A DNA stretch of 64,000 nucleotides from Prorocentrum cordatum (Eukaryota; Sar; Dinophyceae; Prorocentrales; Prorocentraceae), in assembly GCA_963575745.1 (NCBI GenBank), contig CAUYUJ010022392.1, forward strand, positions 581,676 to 645,675. The letters run 5' to 3'. The position numbers and the translations under genes are program-made. The stretch's first letter is position 1. The number at the start of each line of letters is the position of its first letter. Of this stretch, positions 15,965-27,779 are shown piece after piece. The notes beneath the pieces were generated by a model. The model was not told the DNA's origin, did no database searches, and saw only the letters and a program-made list of their open reading frames with translations.

Positions 15965-17175
15965 ATAGCATGAGGGAAGCTGGCCATTAGACTTTTCGCC
16001 CACGCCTCACATTGCCATAGGAATGTAGAAGGCATGGTTCGCGAAACATAAGGCACAACGGTACCCTTGACGTGGCAGTGTCGACCTACTAACCAGCCTC
16101 GGCTGTATCGACTTAGGTGGCGAGGGAAAGCACGCCAAGATTGTTGCTGCCCGGCCCTTGGAGATCCCCAGCATACGTCAATCCACGTTAGAGGGCTCCT
16201 GCGCGGCGTGCGACCGCGAGGGATGTGATAGACTGCAAGTTTGCTGCCCTTGTCATGCTTCTTTTTGATGATGACTAGCCCCCGACACCAAATATTAAAA
16301 GCCGCCTTTGGTAATACAGGACTGGGTAAGCAAAGCAAGCCCTGAAATCTGACCTAGAAGCTAGCACATCAAGCTCAAGCTTCCCTACGATGACTATTTA
16401 TTAAGCCACACCCCACTCCGTTGTCTAACCAACCATCTACGCCAATCAGGATGCCCTCAGAAGCTTTCACAGGCCAGACGGTTAAGTTTTGCTTCGGGCC
16501 AGACGCTCTTCTGAGTGTGCGCGTTGACACCGTCGCTACTCTCGTGATCGTCGCTCGTAAAGTCATGCCGCGAACGATGATCGAACATCATTTTACCTGA
16601 ACTAAATATCCGAAGCAGCTGCTTATCTGTAGATTGACTTCCAGATTGTTTGTTCGCTCGACCTCAACTCCACAGTTACCCTCTGACATAGCATGGGCTC
16701 CCGACCATGTGTAAGCTTAGCTGTAGCGCGGGTTTAGCTTCCCCTACTCTTAGCATGTACATGTTTACTTTCGTACTGCCATGGGAGCATCGTGCACTGT
16801 ACCGGGCTAGGGTTAGCGCTGATTTACGTTAGCTAGCCTGCTATCAATTTGTCATGGTTAGCTTCGGGGAGATGCGATTGTGTGCTTTCGCGTGACATTG
16901 TATGCAGCATACCCCCAGCTAGGCTGAATCGACTTACTGCAGTTTTCTGGTATCTGGGCTCGGTCTTTCGCATTATTGTGATATGATTTCCGCCGCGGCG
17001 TACCTTCGATCCCTACTGAGAGTCGGCTCCGAGGAACACGCTATCTGAGCACAGCACTCCTTTTCACTTCCAGCGGTTACGCCGCCCTATAACAGCAGGC
17101 CGCGCCACGCACCGCGCTGCACAAGGCTCTGGCCAGAGAGCGGCTGGTCTATTGCTGGACTGTGCTGGTGACGCA
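15965..17175. other. Unique region without a supported gene
   Basis: About 1.2 kb of moderate-GC, non-repetitive sequence. The longest frames are short and lack protein-like features. It may hold introns or regulatory DNA, but nothing can be supported. Confidence 0.4.
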
Positions 17176-17179
17176 GGTG

Positions 17180-17551
17180 TCAGAGCAGCTCGTGCTTGCC
17201 TATCTCGGGAGGCGGCTCGCGGTACTGCCACACATTGTTGACCTGATACTTCTCGAGGAACCACTCTCGCAACGCGTGGGGCCTGTCCGACGGGTCCATG
17301 GCGCGTATTCGCCGGCAACGTAGCCAATCCTCCGCGGCGTTGAAGTACGCCGAGACGCCGTATGTGCCCGCGTCGGCATAATGCCAGTTCAGGTAGTACC
17401 GCGCATCCACCAGCTGCCGGATGTGGAAGACGTGGTCGCGGCAGTGGAACTCCTTGCTCCGCACCCTGGCGTGGTCAAAGCTGGGCACTTGCCCATACCA
17501 CGCCAGAAAGTGTGGGAAATCGTCCGGCACCGCGGGAGTGCGGGTGGTCAT
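17180..17551 (-). CDS. Unknown 123-aa protein with DinoSL-relic leader
   Basis: The start is the first ATG after a full-length DinoSL relic, giving a 61-nt leader. The product (MTTRTPAVPDDFPHF...) is aromatic- and charge-rich throughout, with segments KEFHCRDHVFHIRQLVDARY, NWHYADAGTYGVSAYF and EWFLEKYQVNNVWQYR, and no low complexity. That is unlike the chance frames around it. I do not recognise a domain. The size and His/Trp/Tyr-rich character would suit a small accessory subunit of a larger complex, but that is speculation. The single uninterrupted frame and SL relic fit a retrocopied gene. Confidence 0.7.
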   Translation of the reverse strand: MTTRTPAVPDDFPHFLAWYGQVPSFDHARVRSKEFHCRDHVFHIRQLVDARYYLNWHYADAGTYGVSAYFNAAEDWLRCRRIRAMDPSDRPHALREWFLEKYQVNNVWQYREPPPEIGKHELL

Positions 17552-17612
17552 GGCGCCGCGACCGCGCCCGCGAAGCGGCCTGGGCGGCGCACGCCCCGCG
17601 GCACCCCGACCC

Positions 17613-17633
17613 CTTGGACCAAAGTGGCTAAGG
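17613..17633 (-). other. Full-length DinoSL relic
   Basis: Minus strand reads CCTTAGCCACTTTGGTCCAA then G, matching the leader at about 17 of 21 positions with no gap. There is no GT donor after it, so it is a relic and not an SL RNA gene. Confidence 0.75.
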
Positions 17634-17639
17634 GCCTCA

Positions 17640-18300
17640 CCCCGCTCAGACGTGAGCGCTAAGGAATCGACCTCCCTGCAGCCATGGAGCCGTCGGGCAG
17701 GAATTAGACAGGCTCCGAAACAACTGAGGGTCCACGAGCAAGCCACTGTGGATCCCGCGCGCCACCACTTCGGAACAAACGCGTCCACGCCTGATGCCCC
17801 CTAGATGCCGTTGACACATGCACTGGCTGCAACATGGTCCCCAAGCCATGCTTGCATCTCTGGCTCTTACTTGGGCTCTGAGGAGCTGGCCATGGGTGCC
17901 GCAATCGGTGGCTGCTTGGACTCCCATGACTTCGCCTTCGAATTAAGCTCCTCCATCCACGCTGGTCCTAGGTGACGCCCTGTCCGGCGATTACTCGGAC
18001 TCCTGTGGCTTGGATTCGCATGCTCCCCAGGCGGCGCGTGCACTTCTGAGTCCATTTCATCTGCGTTGGGCACTTGCCCTGCCTGCCGCACTCCTCGGTG
18101 GCTTTATCGGGCTCCGACTGCCTGGCCTCCTGTGGGTCCCATCGTCTACGCAGATGAAGCGATTACATCTCGACTGCTCGTGGGTTCGCGACCGATTGGA
18201 GCGTCCAAGACGGCCTCGGCGAGAAGTCACAAATCATTGGTTTGACTTGGATTGCTAATTTTGGCGTCCTTGGGAGGGGTCACACCAACTATCCCCCCGT
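17640..18300. other. No gene or recognised repeat
   Basis: Unique sequence between the 123-aa gene and a repeat array. Nothing supported. Confidence 0.4.
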
Positions 18301-18309
18301 CTTTCATCG

Positions 18310-18560
18310 ATCATCTCCAAGATGGCCCCAAGATGGCCCCCGAGGCTCCCAAGAGTGCCCCAAGAGGGCCCCGGCCCAAGAGGCCTCAAGAGGCCCCCAA
18401 GAGATCCCCAAGAGGCTCTCAAGATAACCCCAAGAGACTCCAAGAGGTGCCCCCAAGGCACCCAATACGCTCCAATATGCCCCCAAGACAGCTAAGAGGC
18501 CCACAAGATGCTCCAAGGGGACTCCAAGAAACTCTCAAGATACATCCGAAGAGACTCACT
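18310..18560 (+). repeat. CCCCAAGAGGCC array
   Basis: Degenerate 12-bp array (complement of the GGCCTCTTGGGG family) without cores. Confidence 0.8.
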
Positions 18561-18595
18561 CCGAGCGGCATCTAAGAGGCCTCTGGCCATTATGC

Positions 18596-18930
18596 TTGCC
18601 CTCCTCCTCCTCCTTCTCCTCCGCTTGTTCCTCCTCCTCTGCCTGGACCTCCTCCTCCTCCTCCTCTTCTTTCTCCTCCTCCTCCTCCTTCTCCTCCTCC
18701 TCCCTCCTCCCTTTGCCCCCCCTCCTCCTCTTCCTCCTCTTCCTCTTCCTCCTCCTCGCCCTCCTCCCTCCTCCCTCCTCCCTCCTCTCCTCCTCCCCTC
18801 CTCCCTCCTCCTCCTCCTCCTCCTCCTCCTCCTCCTTCTCCTGCTCTTCCTCCTCCTCCTCCTGCTCTTCCTCCCCTGCCTCCTCGTCCTCTTCCTTCTC
18901 CTCCTCTTCGTCCTTCTCCTCCTCCCTCTC
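18596..18930 (+). repeat. (CTC)n pyrimidine tract
   Basis: About 330 bp of CTC/CTT triplets. Frames give poly-Leu, poly-Ser or poly-Pro. Confidence 0.95.
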
Positions 18931-18984
18931 GTGGGGTATGACAGCTGCCCCAGCCCGCTATTCCACTGCATGTTCTTCTACTGC

Positions 18985-19042
18985 AACTCGCCTGGGCACC
19001 GTTTGTGGATGGGCTGGTAGGGTCACGCGAAGCGTCTAGGAC
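18985..19042 (+). repeat. 58-bp dispersed repeat, family P copy 1
   Basis: ACTCGCCTGGGCACCGTTTG, then GGGCTGGTAGGG and ACGCGAAGCGTCTAG. The second copy is at 28488-28545. Both copies lie beside a CCCCAAGAGGCC array. Confidence 0.8.
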
Positions 19043-19134
19043 TGGCAAAACGTTTGTGTTATTGCTGTTCTACCACGCTCGACCTCCAAGATGTCATTAC
19101 AGGCTCAGCCAGCAGAGCAACTTCAAACGACTTG

Positions 19135-19143
19135 TTTTTTTTT
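19135..19143 (-). other. A9 run, possible retrocopied poly(A) tail of eL6
   Basis: On the minus strand, nine A residues lie about 80 nt past the eL6 stop codon. This fits an insertion derived from polyadenylated mRNA. Confidence 0.4.
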
Positions 19144-19222
19144 CCGCGCGTAGCGATCTTCCATCACCCTTGCCCCTCCTTGGTAGCAGGCCCGGTAGCC
19201 CACGCAGCGTGGCCTGGACCAC

Positions 19223-19756
19223 TCAGAACTTCAGCTCATGCGGGTACATCTTATCTGACAGAGAGAACCTGGCCTTCAGGTAGGCCTTCATGTCGGCCGC
19301 TAGGCCCTTCACCACCTTGTCGTCCATGCCTTTTTGCCCTGCCTTCTTCTCATCGGAGATACCCTTCTTCTCGGCGTCAGCGGCGAACATCGCCGCGGAC
19401 TTTTTCTTGCTCGCCTCCTTGGTGAAGTAGACGTCATCGATTTTCGAATAGTCTGCCCCCTTGAGGTCCACCTTGGCGCTGGTCGCGATACAAAACCGCT
19501 GGTTGACGCGCCTGAGGGGCACCCCGTTGATAGCGTAGGGGCCCGTCACCAGAAGGAGCCCGCTCTCGAGCTGCTTCAGGAACACCACGCGGCGGCCGCG
19601 GAACCTGCCCGCGAGCAGGATGAGCACCGAGCCGGCCACGAGGCCCTTCTTCAGCTTGGGCGGGGTGGCGGCCTTGGATGCCTTGCCAGCGCTCTTCACC
19701 TTAGTCTTTTTGCCGAAGGTGCGGTGAACACATCTTGCCTGGCCTGCCTTGCCCAT
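19223..19756 (-). CDS. RPL6: 60S ribosomal protein eL6
   Basis: The 177-aa product carries the eL6 core: GSVLILLAGRFRGRRVVFLK, then LESGLLLVTGPYAINGVPLR, RVNQRFCIATSAKVDL and the near-invariant end ARFSLSDKMYPHELKF. eL6 is a structural protein of the large cytosolic ribosomal subunit. The N-terminus (MGKAGQARCVHRTFGKKTK) is short and basic. The frame is open further upstream with an unrelated hydrophobic stretch (LPLYIYTPIILS), which I exclude; a missing first exon is possible. There is no intron in the conserved region and an A9 run follows, suggesting a retrocopy. Ribosomal protein genes are typically multicopy in dinoflagellates, so this may be one of many. Confidence 0.9.
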   Translation of the reverse strand: MGKAGQARCVHRTFGKKTKVKSAGKASKAATPPKLKKGLVAGSVLILLAGRFRGRRVVFLKQLESGLLLVTGPYAINGVPLRRVNQRFCIATSAKVDLKGADYSKIDDVYFTKEASKKKSAAMFAADAEKKGISDEKKAGQKGMDDKVVKGLAADMKAYLKARFSLSDKMYPHELKF

Positions 19757-20035
19757 CGATGGATTCTGGCTTGCTGGGGCAAGTAACTGATACGCAGCGG
19801 TTTCCCGGCGCCTCGGTGGCCCTTTGAACCCACCAGTGATGAGAAACATGACAGCCTGGCGGGAGAGGATGATGGGAGTGTAGATGTACAGTGGGAGTGG
19901 CAACCAGTTACTGCTCACAACAAACCGTCGCACGTCGCACTGCTTCGCTGCCGTTAGCCCTACCAACATGCTTGCCAGCGTGGGCCCCGAACAGGGTGCC
20001 ATTGCACTCCGGATGCGTGCTATCTGGAGTGCAGC

Positions 20036-20160
20036 CTCTGTGGTGCAGTCGATGTGGTGCAAACTGTGCGGTGCAGTCTACGTGGCGCAGGCTACGTAGT
20101 ACAAGAAGCGTGGTGCAAGCTATGCCGCACAAGATGGCTTGTGCAGGTTATGTGATGCTG
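20036..20160 (+). repeat. TGTGGTGCAAGC degenerate repeat, family J copy 1
   Basis: Short units of the type GTGGTGCAAGCTATG. Related stretches lie at 23585-23705 (+) and 54672-54745 (opposite strand). Confidence 0.65.
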
Positions 20161-20210
20161 TTCATCTTTCTTTCTTTCTCTCTCGCTCTCTCTTTATATG
20201 TATATAGATT

Positions 20211-20415
20211 CGGGGGCGTCCAAGAGGGGGGGGTTCCAAGAGGGGGGGGGGGGGGGGCAAATCATGGCCGGCGGCACTTGCGCGGCCCAGGGAGGGTCGG
20301 GGACGCATTGGAATAAGAAGAGGCGCCATGAAATCTGTGGAGATATCACGGCCCCCGCCATGATATCCACACCTCCACACCCCCCTAGTCATCACCCCCC
20401 TCTTCGCCGCCCCCG
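20211..20415 (+). mobile_element. MITE with GGGGGCGGCCAAGAGG ends, copy 1
   Basis: A ~205-bp element with inverted ends CGGGGGCGTCCAAGAGG and CTCTTCGCCGCCCCCG, inserted in a TA-rich tract. The interior includes AAATCATGGCCGGCGGCAC and GCGCGGCCCAGGG, both shared with 57844-58036. Confidence 0.8.
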
Positions 20416-20423
20416 ATATATCT

Positions 20424-20429
20424 CTATAT

Positions 20430-20463
<34 letters not shown>

Positions 20464-21834
20464 AAATAATAACTATACGACCACCCTTCGGGTGATAAGG
20501 AGGTTCGGGGGGGAGGAACCAACGTCTCACTCGATCGGTCTCACTATCGATCTCACGATCGATCTCACTATCGGTCTCGCTCGATCGATCTCACTCGATC
20601 GATCTCACAATCGATCTCACTCGATCTATTTCATTCGATCGATCGCACAATCGATCTGACTATCGATCTCACAATCGATCTCACGATCGATCTCACCATC
20701 GATCTCTCAATCGATCTCACATTTGGTCTAACTATCGATCTCACTATCGATATCACAAACGATACCACAATCAACGTCATCATCATCAACATCATCGTCA
20801 TCAGCATCATCATCAGCATCGTCGGGACACCATCATCATCATCAAAACCATCATCATCAACATCATCACCAGCATCATCATCATCGGGACACAATCATCG
20901 TCACCATCATCATCACAATCATCATCATCAGGACACCATCATCATCGGAACACCACCATCATCATCTCATGATCATGAACATGAACAATGTCATCAACAT
21001 CATCATCATCATCACCAGGACACCATCATCATCATGCGCAACATCATCATCATCATCATCATCGTCATCACCACCATCGGAACACCATCATCAGCGTCAC
21101 CATCATCATCATCAACAACATCATCGGGACAACATCATCATCAACAGCATCATCATCATCATCATCATCAAAACCATTGGGCCACAATCATCAAAATCAT
21201 CACCATCACCTCATCATCATCCTCATCATCAACATCAGCATCACCATCGGGACACCATCATCGTCAGCATCATCATCGGGACACCACCATCATCACCATC
21301 ATCATCAACAGCATCACCATCAACCACATCATCATTGGGACACCATCATCATAATCTTCATTATCATCACCAAATCATATGATCATCATCAACGACATCA
21401 TGATCATCAACATCACCATCGTCGGGGCACCATCATCATCAGCAACATCATCATCAACATTATCATCATCGGGGCACCATCATCATCACCACCATCACCA
21501 TCATCATCATCATCATCGTCAACATCATCAACATCATCATCATCATCAACATCATCATCATCATCGAGACACCGACGGGACACCAGCGGGACACCGGCGG
21601 GACACCGCGCGCCACCGGCCCCCGAGCGGGACACCGGCGGGACACCGCGGGGCATCGGTTGCGGGAACGGAGGCTTTTGCTCCGGCCGCGCCTCGGCTAC
21701 AGGAGACTTATTCCTCGCCCGCCCACGCAGCTTCGCCTCGCCCGCACGCACGGCACGCACGAACACGAAACCGAAACCGATTTCCCGGTAGGGGGGCTCT
21801 CCGTTCCACTTTGATATCACCCTCTCACCTCCGA
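20424..21834 (+). repeat. 1.4-kb tandem duplication, unit 1
   Basis: Order: (TA)n leader; conserved CTATACGACCACCCTTCGG and GATAAGGAGGTTCGGGGG; (TCGATCTCACAA)n; (CATCAT)n with GGGACACCATCATC; (GGGACACCG)n; then a GC segment ending GAAACCGATTTCCCGG and CTCTCCGTTC. Repeated in the same order in unit 2. Confidence 0.9.
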
Positions 21835-23242
21835 TGTATATGTATATACATATGTATGTATATATTCATATATGTGTATATGTATACCTATACGACCACC
21901 CTTCGGATGATAAGGAGGTTCGGGGGGGGAGGAACCAACGTCTCACTCGATCTGTACCACGATTGATCTCACGATCGATCTCACTAGCGGTCTCGTTCGA
22001 TCGATCTCACTCGATCGATCTCACAATCGATCTCACTCGATCTATTTCATTCGATCGATCTCACAACCGATCTGACTATCGATCTCACAACCGATCCCAC
22101 GATCGATCTCACTATCGATCCCACAATCGATCTCACATTCGGTCTTACTATCGACCTCACTATCGATATCACAATCGATATCACAATCAACGTCATCAGC
22201 ATCATACTCATCAACATCATCGTCATCAACATCATCATAATCATGACCATCATACGGACACCATCATCATCATCATCACCGCATCATCACCATCGTCATA
22301 AACATCATCATCATCATCAACACCATCACAGTCATAATCATCAACATCATCATCATCATCGGGACACCTTCATCGTCACCATCATCATCATCAACATCAT
22401 CATCATCTGGATACCATCGCCATCATCATCGGAACACCACCACCATCATCATCTCATCATCATGAGAATGACCAACATCATCGACAATTTCATCATCATC
22501 ATCATCACCGAGTCACCACCATCATCATCATCATCATCAACATTATCAACATCATCATCCTCATCCTCGACATCATCATCACCATCGGAACACCATCATC
22601 ATCGTCACCACCGTCACCATCATCATCACCATCATCATCAACATCATCGGAACAACATCATCATCATCATCATCAACATCAGCATCATCATCATTGGGAC
22701 ACCATCATCGAAACCATCATCATCACCTCATCATCATCCTCATCACCAACATCATCATCATCGCAACACCAGCATCGTCATCATCACCATTATCAACATC
22801 ATCATCCTCAACATCATCATCACCATCGGAACACCATCACCATCGTCACCACCATCATGATCATCACCATCATCAACAGCATCGGAACACCATCATCATC
22901 AACAACATCAGCATCATCATCATCAACGGACACCATCATCATCACCATCATCATCAACAACATCATCATCAACATCATCATCATCGGGACACCATCATCA
23001 TCATCAAATCATCTGGTCATCATCAGTCTCATCAGGATCATCAACATCATAATCATCACCGGGGAACCATCATCATCATCAACATCATCATCATCAACAT
23101 CATCATCATCGGGGCACCATCATCATCACCACCGTCACCATCATCATCACCATCAACGTCGTCAACATCATCATCATCATCAGCATCATCATCCCGACAC
23201 CATCATCACCACCACCATCACCATCATCATTATCATCGCCAA

Positions 23243-23282
<40 letters not shown>

Positions 23283-23577
23283 GTCATCATCATCGTCATC
23301 GTCATCATCATCATCATCGAGACACCGACGGGACACCGGCGGGACACCGCGCGCCACCGGCCCCAGAGCGGGACACCGGCGGGACACCGCGGGGCACCGG
23401 TTGCCGGAACGGAGACTTTTGGTCCGGCCGCGTCTCAGCTACAGGAGACTTATTTCTCGCCCGCCCACGCAGCTTCGCCTCGCCCGCACGCACGGCACGC
23501 ACGAACACGAAACCGAAACCGATTTCCCGGTAAGGGGGCTCTCCGTTCTACTTCGATCTCACCCCCTCACCTCCGAT
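21835..23577 (+). repeat. 1.4-kb tandem duplication, unit 2
   Basis: Starts again with (TA)n and CTATACGACCACCCTTCGG at 21889, 1416 bp after unit 1, and repeats its order. It is longer because the (CAT)n part is expanded. Frames through it are poly-His, poly-Ser or poly-Ile. Confidence 0.9.
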
Positions 23578-23584
23578 ATACACA

Positions 23585-23705
23585 CGGTGCAAGGTATGTG
23601 CTGCAATCTGCGTGTTGAAAGCCAAGTCGTACAATCCATGTGGCTGGTGTGAGGAATGTGGTGCAAGCTTTGTGGTGACAAAGTGGTGCGGTGCAACCTA
23701 AGATG
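23585..23705 (+). repeat. Family J degenerate repeat, copy 2
   Basis: GGTGCAAGGTATGTGCTGCA and GGAATGTGGTGCAAGC units, as at 20036. Confidence 0.6.
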
Positions 23706-23887
23706 GGCCCCGCGTGAGCGCCAACTGGCGCCTTCCAGGCAACGCATCTCGGCGGACCCAGCCGGCGCACGGAACACCCACAGGGCGATCCCCAGCCGCC
23801 CACCGGGCAAAACCTCGGCGGGGTCCAGCGCTCAGGGGCGCCCACCAGGCGAAGCCTATTCACAGTAGGAGCTCGGCCACAATACAT

Positions 23888-24038
23888 TGACCATCCACAA
23901 GAGACCCAACCCTCCCAGGACGTCTATGGACTTCTGGTGCGGGAGCGTCACGCTTTCCGTAGCAAAACCATCGAAACCCAAGCAACCCAGGACACCCTGG
24001 AGGCAAGCAGGGTGTTTATTGGCATGGTTTCCACTGTA
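23888..24038 (+). repeat. 180-bp dispersed repeat, family A copy 2
   Basis: CCACAAGAGACCCAACCC to GGCATGGTTTCCACTGTA, same order of landmarks as the other copies. The first ~20 bp are diverged. Confidence 0.85.
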
Positions 24039-24039
24039 G

Positions 24040-25430
24040 ACACAACCAGCGCACCTGCAGAACAGATCGCGATGAGACTCAGCCGCCGGCCACCGAAACT
24101 GAAACTGCATTCCGATGGTTGGATTGGCCGCGCTTTTCACTATTGGTGAAGGGGTGGTCAGCCGATGGCCACGGACGCAGCGCTCGGCTGCTTGTGACCA
24201 TGTGCGCGGTGAAAGCGCACTGGTCATGACTTTTCACTGCTGGGCATCATCCGGGAGCGGAAGCAGCTCTCAGAAGCTTTTGGTCTCCCACGGCCAATAG
24301 CGCGAACAATAGCGGCCAATAGCGAGAAAGGCGGGCGCAACGCATCTCCCGCGCATGTTGCTATTGGACGCTCGTCGGCCGCGAAGTGGTCGCTATGTGA
24401 GCGCTACTCGGGCCTTGCGCGCACCATGTGGCGCTATTTGGCGCTATTCGCCGAGACACGCTCGATGAGAAATGATGAGAAGCTTCAGTGAAGTATGATA
24501 CACTGACTGTTCACATGCGAGAGTCACCCAAGAGGGCTGGCAAACGCACCGTCGCCTTTGGCCACAACGCATGCGACTGCCCAGCAGGAGGAGGAGGAGG
24601 AGGAGGAGTAGGCGATGGCCAGGAGTACGAGCACTAGCACGACAGCGAGCACGACCACAACGGGTGGAGCACAATGACAAGGACAAGGGCGATGTGGAAT
24701 TCGGACGCTGGGAGGTTAGCAGCAAGCAGCTCAGGGAAGCTGCTGGTCGTCCCCATGGCGCCCAACAGCGCGTCCAAGAGCGCCCAGCGCGCAAGGCGGA
24801 CGCCACGCACCTCCCTCGCATGGCCCTGTTGTGGGCTATTTGGTTGCTATTGGGCGCTATTGGGCGCCATTCGGCGCTAGTGGGCGCGGTGCGCGCGCTA
24901 TTGGGCGCTACATCGTTGACGCGATTGGCCGATATAAATTACATCCAAGACGAGTGGAAGCTTCCTTGACTTACTATCTGAGGGAGGCAGGCGTCAGGAC
25001 GATAGCAACCACAGCAAGAGGATGGAGCGGGGCACAGGGGCAGCGGAGTGTGAGTATGGCACTTTTCAGCAGCCGCCCGGCTGCTGCATCCGTACGCACA
25101 GACCAGGACTGGAAGCCTCTGTCTAGGTGCCCTGGGGTTGGGGCCCAAGGCTCAAAAGCTGAGGCTCCACCATGCGCGACGGATGGAAACGGGCCCGCGG
25201 AGATGGGATGGGTTCGGGGCAGACAAAGGATGGCAGCGGGCGGCGCGCGCTCTTTCCTGGCCCTGCCACGCTCACCCAGACCGTGATCGAATCTGAACCT
25301 TCCAGCCAACCAAAATACTTCAGCTGCCAACTTGATTCCGACCGATACATCTCTGCTGGAAGCTTACATGCTCCAGTTGGCGCGCGGGCTTGCAGCCTGA
25401 GAGCACGCAGACCTGCTGAAAGGGAAGGTG
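24040..25430. other. Unique region with GGCGCTATT clusters
   Basis: Mostly unique sequence. Two clusters of CAATAGCG / GGCGCTATTGG motifs (24290-24450, 24830-24915) face each other in partly complementary orientation. A small (GGA)n tract lies at 24585. No gene supported. Confidence 0.45.
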
Positions 25431-25439
25431 CGCCGCTGG

Positions 25440-25613
25440 ATCTCCCCAAGGGGTGGGGGTTGGGACCCCCCCCTTCCCCGATCCGTAGCCGGGGAACCCC
25501 CCCACCCCCCCTTTCCCGATCCGACGTCGGGGACCCCCCCCCCTCCCCCCCTTTCCCGATCCGTCGTCGGGGACCCCCCCCCCCTTTCAAAAGCGCCCCC
25601 GGTCTCCGGAACC
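25440..25613 (+). repeat. GATCCGTCGTCGGGGACCC tandem array (cassette 1)
   Basis: Four units of CTTTCCCGATCCGTCGTCGG separated by C-runs. A similar array at 51520-51625 also precedes telomere-like DNA. Confidence 0.85.
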
Positions 25614-25680
25614 CGACCCCTACCACCCCTAACGCTAACCCAACCCTAACCCCGAACCCTACCCCTAGCCCCAAGCAGTA
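25614..25680 (+). repeat. Short telomere-like stretch
   Basis: CTAACCCAACCCTAACCCCG and related units (CCCTAA variants) immediately before the CACTACT array. Confidence 0.8.
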
Positions 25681-27165
25681 GTCACTACTCATTACGCATT
25701 ACACACTACCCACTACTCACTACTCGCTACTCACTCCTCACTTCTCAGTACTCACTACTCATTACTCACTATTCACAACCCACTCCTCCCTACCCACTAC
25801 CCACTACCCACTACTCACTACTCCCTACTCCCTACCCACTACCCACTACTCACTATCCACTACTCAGTACTCACTACTCACTCATCACTAAACACAGTTC
25901 ACCAACCACGACGCATAAATCATAAATCACTACTGACTACCCACTAACCGCTATCCACTACTCACTACTCACTACTCACACTTCACTACTCACCACTCAC
26001 TGCCCGCAACTCACTACTCACTATCCACTACTCGCTACTCCCTGCTCACTATACACTACTTACTCACTACTCACTACTCACTACTCGCTACTCCCTACAC
26101 CCTACTCGCTACCCAATACGCCCCACTCACTACCCACTACTCACTACGTACTACGCTCCCACTACTCACTACCCACTACTCCCGAGTCACTATTCCCAAG
26201 TCACTACTTACTACTCACTACTCACTACCCAGTACTCAATACTCACCACTCACTCAGCACGACTCACTGCGCACTTCTCACTGTTCACTAAACACTATTC
26301 AGTACCCGCTAAACTCTATCCACTACTCACTACGGAATACTCGCTGTTCACTACTCACTACTTCACTGCCCACAACTCACTACGCACTCACGATCCGCTG
26401 CTAGCTACTCGCTACCCCCTACTCCCTACACAGTACTCGCTGCTCACTACATACTACTCGCTACTCCCTAGTCCCTACTCGCTACCCGCTAGTCACTAAT
26501 CACAAGTCGCTATGCTACTCACTATTCGCTATTCACTACTCACTACTCACTACTCACGACTCACTACCCACTGCGCACTACTCACTATTCACCACGCAAT
26601 ATTCACTACACGCTACGCACTACTTACTACTCATTGCCCACTACTCTCTACTCCCTACCCCCTACACACTAGCCAATAACCACAACTCGCTATTCACTAC
26701 TCACTATGCAGTACTAACTACTCACAACTCACAACCCACTACTCACTACCCACTACTCACTACTCGCTACTTCCTACGCACTACCCACTGCCCAATACTC
26801 AATGCCCACTTCTCACTTCTCACTACTCACTACCTCACTACTCCCTACTCGCTATACACTACTCACTACTCACTACTCGCTACCCCCTATTCGCTATTCA
26901 CTACTGATTACTCCCTCCTCACTACTCACTACTCACAGTGCCCCATTCGCGACTCACTATTCACTATTCGCTACCCCCTACTCGCTAGTCAGTACCCACT
27001 ACCCAGTCCCCACTACCCACTATTCACTACTCACTACTCAGTACTTGCTACTCACTGCGCACTACTCACTACTCACTCCTCACTCCTCACTACTCGCTAC
27101 TATCTACTCACTACTCACTATGCGCTACTCACTACTATCTACTCACTACTCACTACTTACTATCT
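25681..27165 (+). repeat. Degenerate (CACTACT)n array, ~1.5 kb
   Basis: Seven- to eight-base units CACTACTC, CACTACC and CACTATTC, with almost no other sequence. No gene. Confidence 0.95.
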
Positions 27166-27400
27166 CGAGGCCAGAGCCCCTCCCCCTTGCGGGAGAGGCC
27201 CTCTCCCCGGCCCCCTGTTCGGCGCAAAGGGGGGGAGGGGGGGGATTCGAACCCCCCCCCGTTCCAGCGCCAAGGGGGGGGGGTCGGACCCCCCCCCCTT
27301 AAGAGGGGGGTCAAACATCTCACCCACCCTTTGAAGGGGGGGAGGGGGGGGGAGCTTGGACCCCCCCCCTTTTCAACTACAGGGTGATTCAGTGGCGCGC
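27166..27400 (+). repeat. G-run/C-run hairpin segment closing cassette 1
   Basis: Runs of G and C around GGCGCAAAGGGGGGG, GATTCGAACC and CCAAGGGG. The GGCGCAAAGGG motif also closes cassette 2 at 52639. Confidence 0.75.
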
Positions 27401-27632
27401 TTTCGCTGAAAGGGGGGACACCAAGTTGATGGGGCCAGGAGGACCTTCATCCCACTGCGAAGCGGTCGCCTGGAAAACTAGATCGGGGACTGGCTGATCT
27501 GGGTCTGCTCCTGGGGCTTGACACTGACGTACAGCAGTACGAAGGCAGGTCAAACACCACACAAGAGAACGTACACGGATTTTGAATGTTACACGCGAAC
27601 CGCCATAGGTCTATAGACCCCCCAAACAATGG
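27401..27632. other. No gene seen
   Basis: Unique sequence between two repeats; nothing supported. Confidence 0.4.
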
Positions 27633-27680
27633 AAACTAATCCCACCAGCCCTCTGGGCGTCGGTGGTTTAGAGCGTTTCC
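27633..27680 (+). repeat. Hairpin repeat, family Q copy 1
   Basis: TAATCCCACCAGCCCTCTGG then GCGTCGGTGGTTTAGAG; self-complementary, and matched at 56104-56150. Confidence 0.75.
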
Positions 27681-27779
27681 TCTCCCACCCCTCCTTCTTC
27701 CCCTTCGGGGAGGCGTTTACCCCTCCCCCTACCCCCTCCCCACTGACCTGGACAGGGGGGGCCGCGACGCGTTGGAGCG

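Noticed and set aside
27235-27262. T-arm-like GATTCGAACCCC suggesting a tRNA
   Set aside because: It lies inside G-run/C-run DNA that pairs by composition; no other tRNA parts.
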